A DNA stretch of 64,000 nt from Xestospongia bergquistia. Taxonomy: Eukaryota; Porifera; Demospongiae; Haplosclerida; Petrosiidae. The stretch covers positions 2,975,177 through 3,039,176 of the forward strand of contig OZ014419.1 in assembly GCA_963965975.1 (NCBI GenBank), written 5' to 3'. The position numbers were made by a program, and so were the translations under genes. Below, in pieces: positions 57,517 through 64,000 of this stretch. The first letter of the stretch is position 1. Each line of letters starts with the position of its first letter. The notes beneath the pieces were generated by a model, which worked only from the letters and a program-made list of their open reading frames with translations, was not told where the DNA came from and searched no databases.

Positions 57517-58884
57517 CTATGTTTCTGGTCTAGATAATGTCATGTATTCTAAACTTATGTTAGCACTATCTCCATACATTGCTTCGTACCACTCTCTCCA
57601 TTGTAACAACTCTTGTCTTAACTCTTTGATCAAATTATCTCGACTAGCGATTTCTTGATGTAAGTTATCAATACTTACAGCAGATACTGATGTGTTATGT
57701 TCAGCTAACTGGAGTCTACTTTGAAGGTCCTCACAATCTTCTAATAATTTTTGTTGAACATCCATTGCATTTTTTAAATCAGATTTCAATTTTCTATTTT
57801 CTGTTTCAAGTCTTCGAATAAACTCTTGCTTTCTGCCCAAAATTTCATTTTCTTGAGCAACTTGACTCATTTTATATTCCAATAGTTGCTGGTCATCTTT
57901 TCTCGCTTCTGTGAGATATTCCTTTTCATATTCTAAATCTTTCAGCTGGTCCATCACACATTGTCGAGTGTGCCGTAAATGTGCATTTTCCATCTCAAGG
58001 TTAGCTATCTTCATTTGTAGACCCCATCCATTATCAGACTGAGGAGCATTATCTGTGGCATTGTTACCCTGATTTAGACTTAAAGTTTTTATTGGGTTAA
58101 CAAGTTCTGATTTAGGATTCTCCCCATCCTGAGGCGAAATATTACTGGCAGGAACAGGAGGTAAAGGAACAGTTGAAGAATTAGTAGGATTATGGTTAGG
58201 AGAATTTATCGTCAGGTCACATCCAGAGTCATTTGAGGAAGATTTCTTAACTGGTGTCAATTGTTTACGAGTATTTTGTGTAGGTGGAAAATGACGGTTT
58301 GGATAATCTGGATCTTCAAATGCTGTCAAGTCACATCCAGAATCATCAACAGTTGTTTTACTCTCGCAAGAACTAAGTGGAAGTGTGGTAGGGAAATCAC
58401 GTCTGGTCATATCAGAAGGGGTGTGGTCAGAGTTAGATGATGACGACTTGTCTGAATAGTCTCGTGTAGACAGCCCATCACCCCTGTGGATAGGACCTGA
58501 TAATGCAGGACTAATAATGTCTGAAGTATAAGGTCTACGGGATATTGATAGAGCATTATCTAAAGACAATAATGGGAATGGTGATGTATATGGCTTTCCA
58601 CTTTCTAATTGATCTTGCAAAACAGATGACAGAACATCTAGTGGTGGGTCTGTCATCCCTTTTATCAAAGTGTCCCAAGTATCTTCTGTGAACGACAGCT
58701 TTGTTTCGACGGCCGCTAGAACTATTTCAAAGTCTTTAGTATCTCTCGTATCTGCATTGATAACGCCGTTGGAGTACAAATAGGCTATAATTTGAAACCC
58801 GGAAGATTTAAAGCCATCTCTTAGTTTAATATAGTTGTTCTTAAAAATAGCACACTTCAAGCTGTGGCTATTTCTTCTGCTCAT
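57517..58884 (-). CDS. CARD-like / coiled-coil protein 3 (455 aa)
   Basis: A single-exon gene. The N-terminal 100 residues form a six-helix death-fold-like domain matching protein 1 helix by helix: Y-I-K-L-R-D-G-F-K, F-Q-I-I-A-Y-L-Y-S-N-G-V-I, E-I-V-L-A-A-V-E-T-K-L, T-W-D-T-L-I-K-G-M, L-D-V-L-S-S-V-L-Q-D-Q-L. A disordered linker of about 180 residues follows and contains a repeated element, D-D-S-G-C-D-L-T near residue 172 and N-D-S-G-C-D-L-T near residue 220. A D-S-G-x-x motif can act as a phosphodegron. The C-terminal 170 residues are coiled coil, ending W-R-E-W-Y-E-A-M-Y. A signalling adaptor role is inferred. Confidence 0.6.
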   Translation of the reverse strand: MSRRNSHSLKCAIFKNNYIKLRDGFKSSGFQIIAYLYSNGVINADTRDTKDFEIVLAAVETKLSFTEDTWDTLIKGMTDPPLDVLSSVLQDQLESGKPYTSPFPLLSLDNALSISRRPYTSDIISPALSGPIHRGDGLSTRDYSDKSSSSNSDHTPSDMTRRDFPTTLPLSSCESKTTVDDSGCDLTAFEDPDYPNRHFPPTQNTRKQLTPVKKSSSNDSGCDLTINSPNHNPTNSSTVPLPPVPASNISPQDGENPKSELVNPIKTLSLNQGNNATDNAPQSDNGWGLQMKIANLEMENAHLRHTRQCVMDQLKDLEYEKEYLTEARKDDQQLLEYKMSQVAQENEILGRKQEFIRRLETENRKLKSDLKNAMDVQQKLLEDCEDLQSRLQLAEHNTSVSAVSIDNLHQEIASRDNLIKELRQELLQWREWYEAMYGDSANISLEYMTLSRPET

Positions 58885-59016
58885 TCTCTTTAGCTTTCTT
58901 ACCGTTCTTTATCACTTTGGAGAGAAATACAGGATATGGAAAAGTCCCTTGCATGTCTTATTACTCACATTTTGGTGGGTGTGGTTGGAATACATATAAA
59001 TTAGTCATAACTAAAT

Positions 59017-59937
59017 TCAATGCATTTTCAGTTCTACAATAACGCGAGGTATCCCATCAGATATTTCTTTAATAACACAGTGACTGAAAATTCCCTCCTT
59101 CCTAATCAAATCTAAAAACATTTTCATGGTACCACCTACACCAAAATAGTGATTTTTAGCAGCCACTAATATAACACCATTAATATCAACGAGTTCTTTA
59201 AATACAAGCAGCAATTTAGAATGTGACTGAACACAATAGATTGTCTCAGATGTCATTATTATATCAAATTTTTGCTTCATGTATCTCCCAGAGAATACAG
59301 AATAGCTTTCCCAGTCCCCTGAAAAAAAGTGACACTTCTTTAGAGCTGTGCAGTTGAAATCATTTGACATTACATCAATAGGTTTGAAGGTTTTGGAGAT
59401 GTTCAATAAAACATTTGGTATAGTCAAAAATTGTATTACTTCACAATTATAGTCTTGAAAATGGACCTCGTGAGCTCCCATAAGCAATGAATATATACCC
59501 AATAATCCAAGACCACACCCCAAATCTAATACTCGTTTCCCTTTAAAATCCATTTGTGAGGCATAATCTAGCAAATCATAAGTACATTCCCATATCTTCA
59601 GACCACCTTCGTAGATACCAGGTAAGAGATCAGAATGGTGGTTATCAGTACATTGGATCAACTGGGAAAGATTTTCACTATTACTCTTGCTATATTGAGA
59701 GAACGTGTTGATATCATCTAGTTTGATGTAATGTACTGTACAACCTGGAGTTATGACAGAAATGGTCTGGCCAGAAGTGAGAAGATGATAGTAGAAGGCG
59801 TTTGGAAATGTTGGATAATGTTCACTTGCCTGTCTTGTTGAAATTTGACAATCACTAACTGCATTGTCATCGAGGACTTCGGTAGTAACAGTTCCTTCAT
59901 TATGTGGTATTTGGAAATTGAACTTAAAACCAGCCAT
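59017..59937 (-). CDS. METTL18: METTL18, protein-histidine N-methyltransferase (306 aa)
   Basis: A single-exon gene of the seven-beta-strand methyltransferase class. METTL18 methylates a histidine of ribosomal protein L3 (uL3). Visible: G-L-K-I-W-E-C-T-Y-D-L-L before motif I, V-L-D-L-G-C-G-L-G-L-L-G-I (AdoMet-binding loop), V-H-F-Q-D-Y-N (motif II region), F-F-S-G-D-W-E-S, F-D-I-I-M-T-S-E-T-I-Y (motif IV) and A-A-K-N-H-Y-F-G-V-G-G, the family hallmark. Length and block order agree with animal METTL18. The N-terminus M-A-G-F-K-F-N-F is also typical. A CACGTG lies 20 bp upstream of the ATG. It is divergent from the FEM1-like gene. Confidence 0.93.
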   Translation of the reverse strand: MAGFKFNFQIPHNEGTVTTEVLDDNAVSDCQISTRQASEHYPTFPNAFYYHLLTSGQTISVITPGCTVHYIKLDDINTFSQYSKSNSENLSQLIQCTDNHHSDLLPGIYEGGLKIWECTYDLLDYASQMDFKGKRVLDLGCGLGLLGIYSLLMGAHEVHFQDYNCEVIQFLTIPNVLLNISKTFKPIDVMSNDFNCTALKKCHFFSGDWESYSVFSGRYMKQKFDIIMTSETIYCVQSHSKLLLVFKELVDINGVILVAAKNHYFGVGGTMKMFLDLIRKEGIFSHCVIKEISDGIPRVIVELKMH

Positions 59938-61103
59938 TGTTGTAGGTCCAGATTAACACGTGGTTATATTAAAACTTTGAGGTGTGATGTCTACAAGCCA
60001 GTCCGTCCCACATGCATTCCAAAGCTGCCAGCAAGAGAGGAGGTGGTTTATAATTGGCCATAGAAAGGCCAGAGTCAGTAAAGCCAGTAAGTTGCCTAAG
60101 AAATATTGAGTGTATTGTGTCTCTATGGTTATCAAAGAGTCTAGGCTGCCGTATTCCTGATATATTGTTGGTAGTTACTCTTTAGAAATAGAAAGTTTTT
60201 TTTTCACTAACAAATTGTAGTTTTCAATTCGCTCGTGAAAGAAAACCTGTTTATCACTCTGTGTTTAACACTCGTGGCGGTAAGATAGTGCTATTGTGTT
60301 TGGTTGACTAGTATCATTTTGATCCACTTATCACCTTTTTAATTCGAGTGAACTTAAAAGTGTCAGCCATTTTCAGCGTTACTATGATGTCATTATGCAT
60401 CAAGATTCGACCTTGTGAGTCAACCCAACACCAAATTTGCTAGTTTTAAAATCCATCTACTTTATATCAAGATAATTATTGTATCAATATTTTGAACAGC
60501 CAATTGTCTAATTGCATTATTATTTTTGTATATTGTACATTGTCTGGCTATTATGTTGTTTCCCTTTAAAAAATACCCAATAATACCAGTACCATTTGTA
60601 AGGACTTCACAACAGTTGTGTTGGTATTTAACCTGTTTTTTGAAAGAGACTAATGCATTCCATTCCCTAATAGCCTGCTATGTAACCATTTGTCTTCTAG
60701 TATTCAGTATGTCTCCTGTGTCTTGTCTCTTAGACAACACAAACGTATAATGTACCAGAACTATACTTGTTTATCAGGGCCACTCACTAACAGGCATGTT
60801 ATCTTTATAGTGTAAGTATTATGACTAGGTAACCTATGTCAGAATGCTTATCCATTGTTAAATCAACAATACTTGATAGTCTCATAGCTAGTACACTATT
60901 TGTGAAATGTAGTAATTGTTAAGTGTAACTATCTATTGAATTCTGAATTCTTTGAATTCAACTCTATTTGATCAGCAAAGAAATAGTCAGAAGTATGCTC
61001 AAATTATAATAACAATATAATATCTACTAGACTACTACTAGAATGTTAATCGAGACAATGACAACATATGACATGTGTGTTTGTACACAGTAACATCTGG
61101 TTG

Positions 61104-61188
<85 letters not shown>

Positions 61189-61205
61189 GTTCCCTTCATG
61201 ACTTC
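59938..61205. other. Divergent intergenic region and likely 5' UTR intron of the FEM1-like gene
   Basis: No coding exon is seen. A donor-like GGCG|GTAAGA at about 60278-60287 and the CT tract plus TTTTAG at 61185-61190 suggest one 5' UTR intron of about 0.9 kb for the FEM1-like gene (inference). Confidence 0.45.
61109..61184 (+). repeat. (CT)n microsatellite before an acceptor-like TTTTAG
   Basis: About 38 CT units directly precede TTTTAG, 16 bases before the ATG of the FEM1-like gene. Translated in frame it would give a Ser-Leu repeat, so it is better read as an intron polypyrimidine tract. Confidence 0.9.
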
Positions 61206-63551
61206 ATGAACTTTGACCTCAATAAAATAATGGGATTTGGTACCAATGACTCATGGCTTCCAAATAAGGAAACAACCATTGCCATATGTACCACATTAAT
61301 TGCTGCAGTTGTTGCACTATATGTATATCGATTTATTAATCAGAGAACTTATTCACCTCGTACACATCATGTTTCTAGTGAAGTAGAGCTAGTTAGATTG
61401 TGTGAACAGATCAAAGATGAACCACTCTCAAAATTAGATCACAACATTCGTCGTGTCATGTCTGACAGCAGTCGACCTGGTCCGTATACATTTTACTTTA
61501 AGAGCGATTCTGTGGAAAAGTCAGCATTAGTTTCAGCAAGTCGATATGGTCGTGTTGATGTTGTCAAGTACTTTCTTAACAATTACTCAAAGTGTGTTCA
61601 AGTTAATCAAACAGCTAATCTCGATTTACCAGTAGGTCGTCATCACTCCATGAGAGAAGTTCATTTTTGTTGTCCTCTTTATGCTGCCTGTTTCAATGGG
61701 AGTTTGGAAACAGTCACACATCTTTTAAAAGCTAAAGCCAATGTCAATCAACCAGATTGTTTGGGACGTACACCACTTCAAGTAGCTGCTCAAAGAGGAC
61801 ACATGGTTCTTGTTCAAGAGTTATTAAGTAAAGGTGCTGATGTAAATGCTATGGATGCACATGGCTACACACCCCTCTTGACGGCAGTGTCAGAACGTCA
61901 CATTAAAGTAGTGACTGTTCTTTTAGAGCACGAAGCTGATGCCCTCCATTATGATCATAATGGTCTCACTGCACTACATATTGCAGCAGAAAATGGAGCA
62001 AAGTCAATAGTAGAATTACTGCTAGAGCATGACACCACATTAGCATATCAAAATAGTTATGATCAGAAACACAAGTTGGCCTGCCCTTTGTTTCTTGCAG
62101 CTGGCCAGGGACACATTTCAACCAGTCAGCTGCTTATGGAAGCTTCAAATTGTTCACCTGCTCAAATGCCAGATGTCTTATTACTATGGGGTGCAGCTTT
62201 AGTTCAACCACAACATCAATATATTAGAGCATCAGTTCAACGTTACTGGCTGGAAGCCTTAGAATTAAAACAACAACATCCAGTTTTCACTTCATCTGTT
62301 ATTCCAGTTGAGGCATACGAGTATCGTACAGAAATGACAACTGTTGATGAAGCTATGGGGTACTTTTCAACTCAACTACCCACACTAGAACCGCATAACA
62401 ATGCATCAACCCCAACTAAACCTAATGGAGGTCTCAACTATGCTGAGCTAGGCTCCAATAAGACTCTTTGTCTAACTCCAGAAGCTTATACAGAAATCTG
62501 TTACCAGAGTTTGCTAATATTGGAACGTTGCCTTGGTTACGGTGATCCTATTGTTATTAAACGATTATTAGATGTTGGTCGTTATATGTTAACTAAACGT
62601 AAAACTGTAAAATGTGAACGACTACTATGTCGAGCGCTGGAGATGAGTACAGATCGAATAGCTCGATACCCTCGTACAAATTATTGTAGGAATGTAGAAC
62701 TGGAATACGAGATCAAGACAACATTAAAGAACCTTTGTGATTTAGTACATGAGATGTTACAACTTCCACAAAATAACGACTACAATTTTTCAGTTTATCT
62801 CACCTATACAGTAACTGCTCTAGATGCATTGACTGAGAAAGGACGTTATGACTGTACACTAAATCCTGCAAAAATTAATGTTCATCTCATTCTATTAATG
62901 TTAGCATTACTGGCAGCTTGGGTACATTACAGAAATCAAGTATATGCTCAAACTGACTTAGGTGATTTTGTCAATGAGTCTAGTGTTGACATGGAGGAAT
63001 ATGAAGAATGTGAGAGTCTAGCTCGAAGACTAGTACAGCAACATCTCTTTGTTTGTAATGGGACAACTCTTCTTCATCTTACTCTGGGAAAATTAGGGAC
63101 TCGAGACTCATTAGTACGTAACTATTTCTTTCTTAAGGATCTTTCATCCTTCTTGACCTCTCTCCTCACCTGGGGAGCAGCTGAGGTCATTGATCTTGCT
63201 AATTCAGCTGGAGAACGACCACTTCATATAGCAGCAAATCGTGCCCGAGGGAACCAAGAGACTCACCAATTAATCAGCTCTCTCTTACAACACGGAGCTC
63301 ACTTAGATAGTGTCAATGCTATAGGAAAGACACCAACAGAAGTGCAGCGACTTCCATCTCTTAAACTCAATACACCCATGGTGTTACGATGTCTTTGTTA
63401 CAATAAAATTATTTCAGAGGGTCTGGAGTATGCAGATTGGGTTCCTGTAAAGTACTTTACAGAATTAGACAAGGCAATTCTTAGACTGCACGATCCTCAA
63501 TGTGCTAGAGATGAATACGAGATAGAGTTCCATAGAAGATTAAAGTTATAA
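61206..63551 (+). CDS. FEM1-like ankyrin protein with N-terminal membrane anchor (781 aa)
   Basis: One long exon. FEM1 proteins are CUL2 E3 ligase substrate receptors that read C-terminal degrons. FEM1 features: ankyrin repeats from about residue 100 (C-P-L-Y-A-A-C, G-R-T-P-L-Q-V-A-A-Q-R-G-H, G-A-D-V-N-A-M-D, G-L-T-A-L-H-I-A-A-E-N-G-A); the FEM1 helical middle (R-Y-W-L-E-A-L-E-L-K, E-A-Y-E-Y-R-T-E, S-L-L-I-L-E-R-C-L-G); and two C-terminal ankyrin repeats (T-T-L-L-H-L-T-L-G, R-P-L-H-I-A-A-N). Unusual: before the ankyrins lies a hydrophobic helix (residues about 23-45, T-T-I-A-I-C-T-T-L-I-A-A-V-V-A-L-Y-V-Y) absent from FEM1A/B/C as I know them. The ATG at 61206 is chosen because the frame upstream only reads a CT microsatellite. 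A 3-codon upstream frame (61198-61209) overlaps it. Confidence 0.8.
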   Translation: MNFDLNKIMGFGTNDSWLPNKETTIAICTTLIAAVVALYVYRFINQRTYSPRTHHVSSEVELVRLCEQIKDEPLSKLDHNIRRVMSDSSRPGPYTFYFKSDSVEKSALVSASRYGRVDVVKYFLNNYSKCVQVNQTANLDLPVGRHHSMREVHFCCPLYAACFNGSLETVTHLLKAKANVNQPDCLGRTPLQVAAQRGHMVLVQELLSKGADVNAMDAHGYTPLLTAVSERHIKVVTVLLEHEADALHYDHNGLTALHIAAENGAKSIVELLLEHDTTLAYQNSYDQKHKLACPLFLAAGQGHISTSQLLMEASNCSPAQMPDVLLLWGAALVQPQHQYIRASVQRYWLEALELKQQHPVFTSSVIPVEAYEYRTEMTTVDEAMGYFSTQLPTLEPHNNASTPTKPNGGLNYAELGSNKTLCLTPEAYTEICYQSLLILERCLGYGDPIVIKRLLDVGRYMLTKRKTVKCERLLCRALEMSTDRIARYPRTNYCRNVELEYEIKTTLKNLCDLVHEMLQLPQNNDYNFSVYLTYTVTALDALTEKGRYDCTLNPAKINVHLILLMLALLAAWVHYRNQVYAQTDLGDFVNESSVDMEEYEECESLARRLVQQHLFVCNGTTLLHLTLGKLGTRDSLVRNYFFLKDLSSFLTSLLTWGAAEVIDLANSAGERPLHIAANRARGNQETHQLISSLLQHGAHLDSVNAIGKTPTEVQRLPSLKLNTPMVLRCLCYNKIISEGLEYADWVPVKYFTELDKAILRLHDPQCARDEYEIEFHRRLKL

Positions 63552-63804
63552 TTAGTTCTTGTTTGGTTTATTTTTAGTTCTCAAGTCTTTTAGTAGTAAC
63601 TGCAGTCATGTACATTTGACAATGATTATCATATCACAGTTGTCACTGGTTGATCTGTGCAAAAAATTATTTTATATAAACTCATCAATTAATTTCTTCA
63701 GAGTAATTTATTACTGTCTTCATTTTAATTGTTTTTATAGTAATCATGTTTCCAATTCAAGTTATACATTTTAGTGAACAACAGTAAGTGAGTATGTGAG
63801 AGAA

Positions 63805-63966
63805 TTATACAAGTCTCTTAGGAAAAGAGATTGGTCTGTTTCCACGGTAACAATATATGAACAACAAAATAACTGAACTCATAATAAATGACAATCCTAA
63901 AGTTTCAATGACAAGTTTCTTAGTAGAAACAGGTTCAGACTTTGCAGGTGGTTTCCTCCCTAGTCC
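63805..63966 (-). CDS. Terminal exon of a tail-anchored-like protein (partial, 53 aa)
   Basis: Acceptor TGTAG at 63967-63971 (minus strand), then 53 codons and TAA at 63805. The exon reads G-L-G-R-K-P-P-A-K-S-E-P-V-S-T-K-K-L, then a hydrophobic helix (L-G-L-S-F-I-M-S-S-V-I-L-L-F-I-Y-C-Y), then R-G-N-R-P-I-S-F-P-K-R-L-V. A basic flank and a single helix near the C-terminus suggest a tail anchor. The rest lies beyond the window, so the family is not identifiable. It is convergent with the FEM1-like gene. Confidence 0.5.
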   Translation of the reverse strand, partial: GLGRKPPAKSEPVSTKKLVIETLGLSFIMSSVILLFIYCYRGNRPISFPKRLV

Positions 63967-64000
63967 CTACAGGAAGTAACATATATATTGATATTAGATG

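Noticed and set aside
9108..59962. CACGTG E-boxes near several start codons (RPN1, ODAD1-type, MTCH2, METTL18)
   Set aside because: The six I noticed are about what base composition predicts for 64 kb, so clustering at promoters is not convincing without a genome-wide test.
61068..61205. Upstream extension of the FEM1-like frame with a long Ser-Leu repeat
   Set aside because: It is the translation of a (CT)n microsatellite that precedes an acceptor-like TTTTAG. The first ATG after it starts a FEM1-like protein.
1..64000. CRISPR array, bacterial operons, rRNA or tRNA genes
   Set aside because: Intron-containing animal genes fill the window. No direct-repeat/spacer pattern, rRNA block or tRNA A/B boxes were found by eye.

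Overview
The window is animal nuclear DNA. It is AT-rich, has very short introns (many 45-60 bp) and genes packed 100-650 bp apart on both strands. It holds unmistakable metazoan orthologues (RPN1, ARPC4, TMEM258, IPO9, ODAD1/CCDC63 type, MTCH2, LIN37, RAD52, WDR82, METTL18, FEM1 type) next to death-fold proteins. This style fits a demosponge such as Amphimedon. That assignment is inference from gene content and architecture; no marker gene proves it.

Layout. (1) 1-18.2 kb is a one-strand (minus) tandem array of an unrecognised three-exon gene family encoding 127-180 aa proteins, here called the FWxEML family after a conserved exon 1 motif. It has eight copies with intact reading frames, two pseudogene copies carrying the same truncated LINE, an inverted exon 2 fragment and a stray exon 1. 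The first 4.52 kb recurs almost base for base at 10327, then identity falls off sharply. A TA-flanked MITE sits between. (2) 18.2-20.9 kb has no convincing gene but contains hairpins and a long diverged inverted repeat. (3) 20.9-23.2 kb holds a membrane protein and a tandem death-domain protein whose exons are all phase compatible. (4) 23.4-46.3 kb is a dense housekeeping block: RPN1, ARPC4, TMEM258, IPO9, an ODAD1/CCDC63-type axonemal gene, a CUB protein, MTCH2, a beta-propeller protein, LIN37 and RAD52. (5) 46.4-52.3 kb has an orphan basic protein, a C2H2 zinc-finger gene and WDR82. (6) 52.4-64 kb is mostly intron-less coding sequence: two CARD-like/coiled-coil genes, a related coiled-coil gene, METTL18, a FEM1-like protein with an added membrane anchor, and the last exon of a gene that runs off the window.

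The exon models below were built by joining GT-AG junctions so that frame and family alignment are preserved. For RPN1, ARPC4, TMEM258, IPO9, WDR82 and LIN37 the resulting lengths agree with the animal orthologues (601, 168, 79, 1013, 331 and 218 aa). Functional links: RPN1 and TMEM258 are both oligosaccharyltransferase subunits lying 1.8 kb apart. LIN37 and RAD52 share a 109 bp divergent promoter with E2F and CHR-like motifs. The ODAD1-type gene has an RFX X-box 55 bp upstream of its ATG. The death-domain and CARD-like genes suggest innate immune or cell-death signalling.

Most interesting for follow-up: the FWxEML array, the CARD-like/coiled-coil set, the death-domain/membrane locus with interchangeable exons, the membrane-anchored FEM1-like protein, and the two regulatory motif findings.
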